Below are positions 7,850 through 15,964 of a stretch of DNA of 33,496 bases, in pieces. Positions within the stretch are counted from its first letter, which is position 1. The number at the start of each line of letters is the position of its first letter. Under the pieces are notes generated by a model. That model searched no databases, was not told the origin of the DNA, and saw only the letters and a list, made by a program, of their open reading frames with translations. This DNA is from Halorientalis persicus (lineage in GTDB: Archaea; Halobacteriota; Halobacteria; Halobacteriales; Haloarculaceae), in assembly GCF_900110215.1 (NCBI RefSeq), contig NZ_FOCX01000033.1, positions 1 through 33,496 on the forward strand, read 5' to 3'. The translations under genes and the position numbers were made by a program.

Positions 7850-10042
7850 GTGACCTCCGGTGACAACGTGGTCAATCGGACGATCGCCGTTCTACTGCTC
7901 GCAGGAACGGTGATCCTACTCGCCGGTGTCAGCGTTGGCTTCCTTGCGACCGACGCGTCCATCGCCGGCGACCCGGGTACGTCGGCGAGTGGGTCCACGG
8001 AGCAGCGCGATCCCGCCGAAGTGGGTGGCGAGGGGAGCCTCAGCCCGGTCGAACGTCAACTTGCCCAGCAAGCAGCCGGGCGTCTTCGGAGCGGGTCGAT
8101 CAACATCAGTAGCGGTGACTACGATCAAGTGAAACGCTCGCTCGAAGACTCACAGTACGGCGACTTACTGGACAGGTACGCCGAGGTCGCCTCGCAAACG
8201 GGGAACAAAAACCGCGCGGAACTCCTGCGGTCGCTCCGGGAGAACCAACGCGACTACGCCACCGCTGCGGATGCATACTGGCAGCTCTATCGCGTATACA
8301 ACGACACAGCAAACCTCTCTACCGAGGACAACCGGACGACGCTGACCAATCTCCGGTTCGTCAACGAGTCAAACGTGAACGCGTCGATCAACCGGTCACT
8401 GCGGTCGGCCGGGCCAAACGCCACGATAACACCCGGCGACGTGATATCGTTCAACGACAGTGAGTATCAGCGACTCGCGCGGGCGCTCGATAACCGATCC
8501 CGTCGTGCCGACGAGACAGGGACGGACCTCGTTCGGAACTACCGACGGTTGGCAGAAAACAGCGCGACGAACTACTCGGCGGCCATCGAGTCGGTACGGG
8601 AGGACCGCGAAAACATTGTTGAGACACAGCAAGTCGTTCGAGAGACCTGGTTGACCGTCGTCTCGATCGCCGCACGGACGGACGATCCCCAGGGGTCGTT
8701 CATCGATCCGATCCGCGTCGACGGCCGGCTCACGCTCCAGAACGACACGGCACTCGCCAGCGAACGGATTCGAATGCGGATCGGGGCTCAGACCTATCGG
8801 GCGCAGACAGATATGAACGGAGAGTTTACCGTCCCATACAGGCCGGCGACGATACCGCTGAACGCCACCAACGCCACCGCCCGTTTCGTTCCCAATAGCA
8901 GTTCGGCGTACACGACCGTCGAAACGAACGTCTCTATCAACGTGACGCAGATCCAGCCGACTGTCGACGTGGACGTCAAGCCCTCGGAGGTTCGGTTCAA
9001 CGAGACGCTCACCGTGAACGGGTGGGTCGGACACGAAGACGCCGGCGCGGCGAACGTGTCGGCCGCCGTCGTCGCCGACGGGGAGTTTCTCGCGGTCAAT
9101 CGAACCGACTCGAACGGGACACTCCAGACGAACGTCTCTCTCCCGGCAGCGATCGACTCGGGGTCCCAGCAGGTACGACTCGCGCTGCTGGCACGCGATC
9201 GGGCACTCGCGCCGGCGAACGGGACCACCGCGCTCCAGGTGGCAGAGACCCCGACCGAACTGACGGTCGCCGCGACACAGACCGAGGGGCGTACACTCCG
9301 TGTGTCAGGCCAACTCGAAGCCGATACGCAGGGTGGCGTCGCCGGACAGGTCGTCGAGATTACCGCCAACGGGACGACGCTCGGGACGGCGACGACCGGC
9401 CCCGACGGCCAGTTCCGGACGACAGTCGTCGTTCCGGACGAATTGCTCGCGTCCGGCCTCGGCGACGCCGCGACGACACTGAACGTGCAGGCCGCCTATC
9501 AGGGCTCGGAAACGAACCTCGGATCCAGCAGCGCCAGCGCGACTGCACTGGTCACGCAAGCGGGGATCCTGCTGTGGATCGGCGCGCTCGTCGCCGGAGT
9601 GCTGGTACTGGTCGGTGGCTACCTGGGCTATCGCTGGTGGCGTCGGCGGAGTCAGAACCGGGACGCTGACCGATCACCGACCATCGACGAGCCGATGGTG
9701 AGTGTGACCGGGGACGACGGGCGGACACCCGACTCCCTGTTCGGCATGGCACGCGAGCAACTCGCGGCCGACCGACCGGACGCAGCCGTCGAACTCGCGT
9801 ACACCGGACTCCGCCGTGACCTCGAACGTCGGTCCGGAATCGAAGAGCCCGCAACCCACTGGGAGTTCTACCGCCGCTATCGACGGGACGGTGACGAGGG
9901 CAGCGTGGAGACGCTCCGACGTGCCACCGAACTGTACGAGCGGGCCGTCTTCGCCTCGCGGTCCGTGTCGTCCGACTCAGCGGCGGAGATCCTCGATACC
10001 CTGGACGGGATCGGATCCACCGGACGTTCGGCCGACGATTGA
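7850..10042 (+). CDS. Large surface-exposed protein with C-terminal DUF4129 domain
   Basis: From GTG 7850 the product has 730 residues. The N-terminus has a hydrophobic helix (about residues 8-30). A long extracytoplasmic part follows, rich in N-x-S/T sequons, with helical repeats first and beta-sandwich (Ig or carboxypeptidase-regulatory-like) repeats at about 280-560. A transmembrane helix (ILLWIGALVAGVLVLVGGY, about 572-590) and RWWRRR stop-transfer come next. The cytoplasmic tail (about 625-730) has the DUF4129 pattern: a helix SLFGMAREQL, then AVELAYTGLRRDLE and THWEFYRRYR. DUF4129 often accompanies MoxR/DUF58 and transglutaminase genes. The last 36 codons recur as a diverged copy at 10939-11046. 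The upstream ATG at 7733 would overlap DUF58 and is rejected. Confidence 0.8.
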   Translation: MTSGDNVVNRTIAVLLLAGTVILLAGVSVGFLATDASIAGDPGTSASGSTEQRDPAEVGGEGSLSPVERQLAQQAAGRLRSGSINISSGDYDQVKRSLEDSQYGDLLDRYAEVASQTGNKNRAELLRSLRENQRDYATAADAYWQLYRVYNDTANLSTEDNRTTLTNLRFVNESNVNASINRSLRSAGPNATITPGDVISFNDSEYQRLARALDNRSRRADETGTDLVRNYRRLAENSATNYSAAIESVREDRENIVETQQVVRETWLTVVSIAARTDDPQGSFIDPIRVDGRLTLQNDTALASERIRMRIGAQTYRAQTDMNGEFTVPYRPATIPLNATNATARFVPNSSSAYTTVETNVSINVTQIQPTVDVDVKPSEVRFNETLTVNGWVGHEDAGAANVSAAVVADGEFLAVNRTDSNGTLQTNVSLPAAIDSGSQQVRLALLARDRALAPANGTTALQVAETPTELTVAATQTEGRTLRVSGQLEADTQGGVAGQVVEITANGTTLGTATTGPDGQFRTTVVVPDELLASGLGDAATTLNVQAAYQGSETNLGSSSASATALVTQAGILLWIGALVAGVLVLVGGYLGYRWWRRRSQNRDADRSPTIDEPMVSVTGDDGRTPDSLFGMAREQLAADRPDAAVELAYTGLRRDLERRSGIEEPATHWEFYRRYRRDGDEGSVETLRRATELYERAVFASRSVSSDSAAEILDTLDGIGSTGRSADD

Positions 10043-10128
10043 GTCAGAGACGACACAGCCACATCGGCTGTATTCACTGTTCCCAGAGGGCAGAAAGCTG
10101 ACTGGGAAGTGGATTGAACCTGTAGTTC

Positions 10129-10455
10129 TCAGACCCAATTCCCAGGAATGCTCTCAACAATTTCTGACGGGTTGGCATACACTTCGTTGATCTGCTGGGC
10201 TGCCTGAACGATATCGCCGGGCTGTGGATCTTCAATCTGATCGAACAGCAGGAGACCGTGATTTCCACCGGCAACGAAGAAATCTTCGTCGTTCGTGAAG
10301 ACGACCCACTGGTTGCGCTCGGCGTGGGCCGCGATCTCCGCGTCGGCGGTATCGTGTTCCAGTTCGTCCTCGACAGTAGCGACAGTGACGCCGTCGGCAT
10401 CCCGAAATGCCGCTACGTATTTCGCCGGGACATTCTGATCACAGAGAATTCGCAT
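10129..10455 (-). CDS. DUF5615 PIN-like toxin
   Basis: The 108-residue protein begins MRILCDQNVPAKYV, with the conserved DxN of DUF5615/Mut7-C PIN-like proteins at residues 6-8. It has acidic residues in the middle (DADAEIAAHAE) and WVVFTNDEDFF near 50-60, the second acidic metal-binding cluster. Members are predicted Mg2+-dependent RNases acting as toxins. The ATG follows the TAG of the DUF433 gene with no spacing (10456-10458 then 10455), so the antitoxin is translated first. The pair lies between an intact and a diverged copy of the DUF4129 gene end. RNase activity is inferred from the family, not shown here. Confidence 0.85.
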   Translation of the reverse strand: MRILCDQNVPAKYVAAFRDADGVTVATVEDELEHDTADAEIAAHAERNQWVVFTNDEDFFVAGGNHGLLLFDQIEDPQPGDIVQAAQQINEVYANPSEIVESIPGNWV

Positions 10456-10731
10456 CTACTCGTTGGCGCGACTGTGTGACGCGGCGGACTGCTGACGCGC
10501 CTCTTTCTGGGCCCGAAGCGTCTCCATCAGCTCCGGGTGATCGTCGTAATACTCTGTGGCGGCCCGAACCTGATCGATGTCGAGGTCCAGTTGGTCTGCA
10601 ACCTCGTGAAGATTCCACTCCCGCTCGCGGACCAACTCACCAATCTGGAGAACGCTGACACGCGTACCTTCAAGGCGAGGCTTTCCATGGAGTACATCGG
10701 GCGTCTTCACGACCTGGACCGTCGAGCTCAT
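10456..10731 (-). CDS. DUF433 antitoxin
   Basis: The ATG at 10731 gives 91 residues starting MSSTVQVVKTPDVLHGKPRLEGTRVSV. The HGKPRLEGTRV segment is the DUF433 signature (GxPxIxGTRI), followed by a helical part with a helix-turn-helix-like pattern (EVADQLDLDIDQVRAATEYY, about residues 42-61). An upstream in-frame ATG at 10836 adds 35 residues that lack acidic character and is rejected. DUF433 proteins neutralise DUF5615 toxins and usually repress their own operon. The C-terminal tail (residues 70-91) is flexible and likely binds the toxin. No strong TATA box is seen; a CTCTTAGTG about 25 bp upstream is a weak candidate. Confidence 0.85.
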   Translation of the reverse strand: MSSTVQVVKTPDVLHGKPRLEGTRVSVLQIGELVREREWNLHEVADQLDLDIDQVRAATEYYDDHPELMETLRAQKEARQQSAASHSRANE

Positions 10732-10938
10732 TGTATCACGACATACTGCCTGCGGCACTAAGAGTGTTCGGAGTAGACTACATATCCTCATTAGCCTTTG
10801 TCTTGAAGCAGGGCCATCCTGTTTCCACAACGTCATCTACCCACCGAAATTCGTGGACTTCCATGCTGCTACCGCTGTTAAATCCCTAACATGAACACAT
10901 CACCTGTCGAGAAGACACGCTGCCGTTCGATAGGATCG
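10732..10938. other. Spacer upstream of the toxin-antitoxin operon
   Basis: This stretch should contain the promoter of the minus-strand toxin-antitoxin operon. It ends at the DUF4129 fragment. No long ORF or clear repeat is seen. Confidence 0.4.
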
Positions 10939-11046
10939 TATGAACGGGCCGCCTTCGCCTCACAGTCCGTCTCGGCCGACTCGGCAGCAGAGATCCTCAA
11001 CACCCTGGACGAAATCGGTTCCACCAGTCGCTCGGCCGACGATTGA
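10891..11046 (+). pseudogene. Diverged 3'-end fragment of the DUF4129 gene
   Basis: Nucleotides 10939-11046 align without gaps with 9935-10042, the last 36 codons of the DUF4129 gene. By my count 18 of 108 bases differ (about 83% identity), mostly synonymous, and both copies end with SADD and TGA. An ATG at 10891 opens the fragment in frame with 16 unrelated codons. The divergence shows it is not a recent tandem copy. It more likely came from a related strain or species, together with the toxin-antitoxin pair between the two copies. It is unlikely to make a functional protein. Confidence 0.8.
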
Positions 11047-11097
11047 ACGCTCGTCATATCAAGAGGCTTTTGACACCCACACGACAAAGACTCCCCA

Positions 11098-12123
11098 ATG
11101 CCTACTGCGGACCGATTACGGCTTCTCCTCCCTCGACAACTCCGGGAACTCCCGGCGGATCTCGGAGCTGCGCTTGCGGTTCTCCTCGTGACGGATCTGT
11201 TCGTACTCGTGCCGGTGCTGAACGAGACGCCGCTGCGTGTCGTCCTCGGCTTGCCGCTCGTGTTGTTCGTCCCCGGGTACGTCTTTATCGCCGCGCTGTT
11301 TCCCGAAGCCGGCGAATCGCCGGCTGATTCCGAGAGCGACCCCGCCGCGACGGACTCAGAATCGTCGGGCATCGACGGAATCGAACGCGTTGCTCTCTCG
11401 TTCGGGCTGAGCATCGCCATCGTCCCGCTGATCGGCCTCGTGTTGAACTTCACGCCGTGGGGTATCCGACTGATCCCGATTCTGACCGCCCTGAACGGCT
11501 TCACGCTGGCGGCGACGGCCGTCGCCGCCCGACGCCGGTGGGCGATCCCGGAATCGGAACGGCTCGCAGTCCCGTACCGTCGGTGGCTGGCGGCGGGAAA
11601 GGCCGAATTGTTCGAGCCGAACGGTCGGGCCGATATCGCGCTGAACGTGTTGCTGGTGGTGAGCGTCCTGCTGGCGTTCGGGAGCGTCGCGTATGCAGTG
11701 AGTGTCCCACAGCAAGGGGAATCGTTCACCGAGTTCTATCTGCTGACCGAAAACGAGGAAGACGAACTCATCGCCAGTGAATACCCGGCGGAGTTTACGG
11801 TCGGTGAGAGCCAGTCAATCACCGTCGGAATCGAGAACCACGAACACGAGACGATAGATTACACTGTCGTCACTCTGCTACAGCGCACCCAACGTTCGAA
11901 CAATTCCACGACGGTTGTCGCGGAGCGCGAACTATCTCGTGTCAGCACTACCCTCTCCGATAATGAAACCTGGCGCGAAAAGCAGGAGGTAACACCAACG
12001 ATGACAGGCGACAATCTCCGGCTATTATATCTCTTATACAAGGGAACACCACCCCAGAATCCTTCGATCGAGTCATCTCACAGGAATAACTACATTTGGA
12101 TCAACGTGTCTAGTAGGCGTTGA
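11098..12123 (+). CDS. DUF1616 membrane protein
   Basis: The 341-residue protein has four or five hydrophobic segments at about residues 22-42, 47-70, 98-120, 126-148 and 186-207. A charged loop separates the second and third. A soluble C-terminal domain of about 130 residues follows, containing FYLLTENEEDELIASEYP and a beta-rich portion (VGIENHEHETIDYTVVTLLQR). The VLGLPLVLFVPGYVFIAALFP segment after the first helix is the DUF1616 hallmark (LPFVLFLPGY). DUF1616 genes often sit in archaeal glycan and surface-structure loci. Function is unknown. GC content falls in the last 250 bp. A CTTTTGAC at about -30 is a weak TATA candidate. Confidence 0.85.
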   Translation: MPTADRLRLLLPRQLRELPADLGAALAVLLVTDLFVLVPVLNETPLRVVLGLPLVLFVPGYVFIAALFPEAGESPADSESDPAATDSESSGIDGIERVALSFGLSIAIVPLIGLVLNFTPWGIRLIPILTALNGFTLAATAVAARRRWAIPESERLAVPYRRWLAAGKAELFEPNGRADIALNVLLVVSVLLAFGSVAYAVSVPQQGESFTEFYLLTENEEDELIASEYPAEFTVGESQSITVGIENHEHETIDYTVVTLLQRTQRSNNSTTVVAERELSRVSTTLSDNETWREKQEVTPTMTGDNLRLLYLLYKGTPPQNPSIESSHRNNYIWINVSSRR

Positions 12124-12217
12124 AATTCGACTCCTGTAGGTATCGTAAGATGGCACACATCACTGGCTATTTGTACCTCGAAAACGAGAAGTCGAAATGA
12201 TTAGGAGTCGTTGTTGA

Positions 12218-13516
12218 ATGACTGAGGTTAAAAACCGTCGGGAGGATCTCTCTATCCCGTTTGGTTCGCGAGAGAAACCAGCGGTCGGGATTTTCACCGC
12301 TGGGAACGACGCCGGAGACATTATCAAGACGATACTACGGGCGAAACGCCACGATCATCACATCTTCGTCTGTTACCAGACCGACGATCACCTGGAATCG
12401 GTGGAATTCGCGATGCAGTTAGATGCGACAGTTGTTGAATTCGATAGCGGCGTTTCTAACCCCAGTGAATCTCTCACAAGAGAAGTCCGGAAGCACGGGT
12501 TCCCTGGGCTTATTTATCACGAAACCTGTACAGAGACAATTGATTTCGATCGTAGCGTCGATCTGCTCAAGGATTCCTCCGAATACACCGTCTCGAGTAT
12601 CGTCCAGACAAACGGGAGTGCCCGTTCGGGGATCATCGTCGGTATTCCGACATACAACGAAGAAGTCGGCATCGGGAGTGTCGTATTGCGTGCAAAGGAG
12701 GTCGCCAGTGAAGTTATCATCGTAGACGACGGAAGCACGGACAATACTGTCGAGCTCGCTAAAAAAGCAGGGGCGACGGTGATTCAACACTCCGAAAACC
12801 AAGGGAAAGGAGCGGCAATCAAAACACTACTCGAGGAGGTTCGTGAGCGAACGTTTGAAACATTCGTCCTCCTCGACGGTGATGGACAACATAATCCCGA
12901 TGAGATCCCGGTTGTAGCGAATCCAGTTCTGGAGGAGGGAGCCGACCTCGTTATCGGTAGCCGGTACTTACAGAACCACAACGCGGACGAAACGCCGACG
13001 TATCGACGGATCGGACAGCGGGTCCTCGACCTCCTCACGTTTGGCCCGTCGCAGACTCGCGTAACCGACTCACAGAGCGGGTTTCGGGCACTCTCGCCGC
13101 GAGCGGTCGACGAGCTCGCTATCACGACGGACGATTTTGGGGTCGAAACCGAAATGATCGATACAGCCTCCAGGAACGATTTGACGATCGTCGAGGAACC
13201 CATCGAGGTCCGATACGAGGGAATCGACGGTCAGACGCAGCATCCGCTTCGGCACGGACTGACGGTCGTCGTCTTCGTGTTACAACTCGTTCGCGATCGC
13301 CATCCACTGCTGTTTTTCGGAGTGCCGGGGCTGCTCTTCCTCGCTATCGGGGCATACTTCGGATTCGATGCCGTTCTCGTGTATCAAAATTCGGGTCGAT
13401 TCTATCCCGCAAAGGTCCTCGTCAGTGGGTTTGCCACGGTGATCGGATCTATCGGGATCTTTCTTGGGCTCGTGCTAAACCGGATAAGCAACATGTTCGA
13501 ACGGCTGGACGCGTAG
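12218..13516 (+). CDS. GT2 dolichyl-phosphate sugar synthase-like glycosyltransferase
   Basis: The protein has 432 residues. The GT2 catalytic domain starts at about residue 138 (IIVGIPTYNEE) with IIVDDGSTDNT (167-177), the DxD-type LLDGDGQHNPDE (218-229), and SQSGFRALSPRAV near 286. These fit the DPM1/AglJ-type dolichyl-phosphate hexosyl transferases. Two C-terminal helices occupy about 367-387 and 402-424. The first 130 residues form an extra domain that looks like a degenerate copy of the GT2 start: GIFTAGNDAGDIIKTILRAK resembles GIPTYNEE to RAK in the second. It would load a nucleotide sugar onto the lipid carrier on the cytosolic side. It leads the wecB/wecC/DUF354 gene series with a 32-bp gap. 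The donor sugar is unknown. Confidence 0.85.
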   Translation: MTEVKNRREDLSIPFGSREKPAVGIFTAGNDAGDIIKTILRAKRHDHHIFVCYQTDDHLESVEFAMQLDATVVEFDSGVSNPSESLTREVRKHGFPGLIYHETCTETIDFDRSVDLLKDSSEYTVSSIVQTNGSARSGIIVGIPTYNEEVGIGSVVLRAKEVASEVIIVDDGSTDNTVELAKKAGATVIQHSENQGKGAAIKTLLEEVRERTFETFVLLDGDGQHNPDEIPVVANPVLEEGADLVIGSRYLQNHNADETPTYRRIGQRVLDLLTFGPSQTRVTDSQSGFRALSPRAVDELAITTDDFGVETEMIDTASRNDLTIVEEPIEVRYEGIDGQTQHPLRHGLTVVVFVLQLVRDRHPLLFFGVPGLLFLAIGAYFGFDAVLVYQNSGRFYPAKVLVSGFATVIGSIGIFLGLVLNRISNMFERLDA

Positions 13517-13548
13517 ATTCGTAGAATACTGATAACCCCCTACCGATA

Positions 13549-14664
13549 ATGAACACTGACATACACATCGCAATCGTCCTCGGAACACGGCCGGAAATCA
13601 TCAAACTCTCACCGGTGATCCGGGAATGCGAACGACGCGATCTACCTTACACACTGATCCACACTGGCCAGCACTACTCCGACGAACTCGACAGTGTCTT
13701 TTTCGACCAGTTGGAGCTTCCGGAACCGGACTATCACCTCGACGTCGGCTCCGACTCACACGGTGCACAGACCGGGAAGATGCTCGCCGAGATCGAACAG
13801 GCCCTTCTCGACGTGGAGCCGGACGTAGCTCTGGTTCAGGGCGATACGAACTCCGTCCTCGCTGGCGCTATCGCTGCAAGCAAACTCCCCGTCGAAATCG
13901 GTCACGTCGAGGCTGGACTCCGTAGTTTCGACCGAGAGATGCCCGAAGAGACGAACCGCGTCGTCACCGACCACGTTGCGGACTACCTGTTTGCACCGAC
14001 GGATACGTCGGCGGACAACCTCCGAGACGAGGGGTTCGACGAGAGTCGGATCCACGTTACGGGGAACACCGTCGTCGATGCTGTGCACCAACACCGGACA
14101 CTCGCGACCGAGAAGAGCACGATTCTCGATGACCTCGATCTAACGCCCAGGGAGTACGCGCTCCTGACGGCCCACCGTGCGGAGAACGTCGACGACCGTG
14201 CTCGATTTGCCGACCTCCTCAACGGCGTCGAGCGTATCTCAACTGAACTCGGTGTGAACATCGTGTATCCGATTCACCCGCGAGCACGAAACCGTCTCGA
14301 CGAGTTCGGTCTCGATGTCCCATCGTGCATCGAACTGATCGAGCCACAGGATTACCTAGACTTCCTCGATCTGGAGCAGGCGGCGACAGTCATCCTCACC
14401 GATTCGGGTGGCGTTCAGGAGGAAGCCTGTATCCTCGGTGTGCCCTGTGTCACGCTTCGGGACAGTACCGAGCGTCCGGAGACGATCGACGTGGGAGCAA
14501 ACCGACTGGTCGGTATTGATCCAGACGCCATCCGGAACGGTGCCGTCGAGATGGCCGATGTCGCAACCGACTGGGAGAATCCCTTCGGCGACGGGAATGC
14601 ATCAAAGCGGATACTAACAGCGCTGTGCCAATCACCAGCGGACGATCAGCAGGTCATACAATGA
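13549..14664 (+). CDS. wecB: UDP-N-acetylglucosamine 2-epimerase (non-hydrolysing, WecB-like)
   Basis: The 371-residue protein interconverts UDP-GlcNAc and UDP-ManNAc. It shows VLGTRPEIIKLSPVI at residues 9-23, then TGQHYSDEL, then HVEAGLRSFDREMPEETNRVVTD (residues about 121-143), then the C-terminal donor-binding TDSGGVQEEACILGVPCVTLRDSTERPET (about 283-312). All are strong family motifs, and length is normal. Its TGA overlaps the ATG of the dehydrogenase by 4 bp (ATGA at 14661), indicating translational coupling. With that partner, UDP-ManNAcA is the expected product, a common archaeal glycan building block. Assignment to this exact sugar is inference. Confidence 0.95.
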   Translation: MNTDIHIAIVLGTRPEIIKLSPVIRECERRDLPYTLIHTGQHYSDELDSVFFDQLELPEPDYHLDVGSDSHGAQTGKMLAEIEQALLDVEPDVALVQGDTNSVLAGAIAASKLPVEIGHVEAGLRSFDREMPEETNRVVTDHVADYLFAPTDTSADNLRDEGFDESRIHVTGNTVVDAVHQHRTLATEKSTILDDLDLTPREYALLTAHRAENVDDRARFADLLNGVERISTELGVNIVYPIHPRARNRLDEFGLDVPSCIELIEPQDYLDFLDLEQAATVILTDSGGVQEEACILGVPCVTLRDSTERPETIDVGANRLVGIDPDAIRNGAVEMADVATDWENPFGDGNASKRILTALCQSPADDQQVIQ

Positions 14665-15956
14665 GTACGATATACGTCCACGGACTCGGTTACATCGGAT
14701 TGCCGACAGCGGCGATGTTCGCCAATTACGACCACGAGGTTACCGGATACGACACTGACGAGGCAGTTATCGAAGGCCTCGACGATGGCAACGTCCACAT
14801 CGATGAACCCGGGCTCAGAGCGTTCGTGACCCAGGCGCTCGAATCCGGCAACTTGACTGTGAGTAACGAGGTCGACGAGGCAAAGTATCACATCATCGCC
14901 GTTCCCACGCCGTTCGACGACGAGACCAAAGAGCCGACACTTGAGTACGTGGAGGCCGCCGGCGAAGCTATCGCCCCTCACCTCCGGCCCGGTGATACGG
15001 TTATCCTCGAATCGACTGTTCCGCCGGGTACGACCGTCGAAACGCTACAGCCGGCCCTCGAACAGTCCGGACTAGATGCGGGTTCGGATTTCGCGCTCGT
15101 CCACTGTCCCGAGACCGTCCTCCCGGGGAACATTATTACAGAGCTCAAGGAGAACGACCGCATCATCGGCGGCGTCAACGGTGTATCAACTGAGGCCGCA
15201 GTACGGCTGTACGAGTCCTTCGTCGAGGGCGATATCTATACGACCGAGAACGCGACGACGGCCGAGTTCGTCAAGCTCATCCAGAACACCTACCGTGATG
15301 TCAACATCGCGCTAGCCAACGAACTGGCGCTGATCGGCGAGGACTACGGTATCGACTCCCGTGAAGCCATAGAGATGGCGAACACCCATCCTCGGGTCGA
15401 TATTCACCACCCGGGACCGGGCGTCGGTGGCCACTGTCTTCCGATCGACCCCTGGTTCCTCGGCCAGAATTCGGATAATCTTGATCTCATCGAACGGGCT
15501 CGAGCGATCAACGATGGAATGGCCGATCACGTCGTCGAAACGTTGCGAGACGAGTTGGGATCGCTCGAAGGACGGACGATCGCTGTGTTCGGCGTCGCAT
15601 ACAAAGGGAACGTCGGGGATACCCGACAGAGTCCCGGACTGGATCTCGCACAGGCGCTCCAGAAAGCCGAAGCGGAACTGGCGAGTCCGAAGCCCGACGG
15701 CGGCGTACCACCTTCGGCCGTCGGCGTTCGGCTCCACGATCCGCACGTCGCGGATCAGACCCTCGATCTCGTCGATCGCAAGTCAGCGATCGCCGGTGCC
15801 GACGCAGTCGTGATCACCGCAGATCACGACGAATTCGAGCATCTGGATCCCGCCGCGTTCGCCGACGCGATGGCCGAGCGGGTCGTCGTCGACACGAAGG
15901 ACGTTCTCGACCCGTCCGAGTGGAAGTCGGAAGGCTTCTCAGTCCGCCGTATCTGA
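14661..15956 (+). CDS. wecC: UDP-sugar 6-dehydrogenase, probably UDP-ManNAc dehydrogenase (WecC/AglM-like)
   Basis: The ATG at 14661 gives 431 residues beginning MSTIYVHGLGYIGLPTAAMF with an NAD-binding Rossmann motif. The longer frame from 14625 lies wholly within wecB and is rejected. Catalytic features are FVKLIQNTYRDVNIALANELALI near residues 200-222 (Lys and Asn) and the nucleophile Cys259 in GVGGHCLPIDPWFLG. A C-terminal Rossmann-like domain includes VFGVAYKGNVGDTRQSP. The enzyme oxidises C6 of a UDP-sugar twice with NAD+. The wecB neighbour suggests UDP-ManNAc to UDP-ManNAcA, although UDP-glucose or UDP-GlcNAc dehydrogenase cannot be excluded by eye. Confidence 0.9.
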   Translation: MSTIYVHGLGYIGLPTAAMFANYDHEVTGYDTDEAVIEGLDDGNVHIDEPGLRAFVTQALESGNLTVSNEVDEAKYHIIAVPTPFDDETKEPTLEYVEAAGEAIAPHLRPGDTVILESTVPPGTTVETLQPALEQSGLDAGSDFALVHCPETVLPGNIITELKENDRIIGGVNGVSTEAAVRLYESFVEGDIYTTENATTAEFVKLIQNTYRDVNIALANELALIGEDYGIDSREAIEMANTHPRVDIHHPGPGVGGHCLPIDPWFLGQNSDNLDLIERARAINDGMADHVVETLRDELGSLEGRTIAVFGVAYKGNVGDTRQSPGLDLAQALQKAEAELASPKPDGGVPPSAVGVRLHDPHVADQTLDLVDRKSAIAGADAVVITADHDEFEHLDPAAFADAMAERVVVDTKDVLDPSEWKSEGFSVRRI

Positions 15957-15964
15957 ATCCGGTC

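Noticed and set aside
10878-11729. Long minus-strand ORF of 283 codons
   Set aside because: It lies antisense to the DUF1616 gene and to the DUF4129 fragment, is rich in R, S and T, and has no motif.
12128-12210. 8-bp inverted repeat CGACTCCT / AGGAGTCG before the GT2 gene
   Set aside because: Arms are short and 67 bp apart; likely chance.
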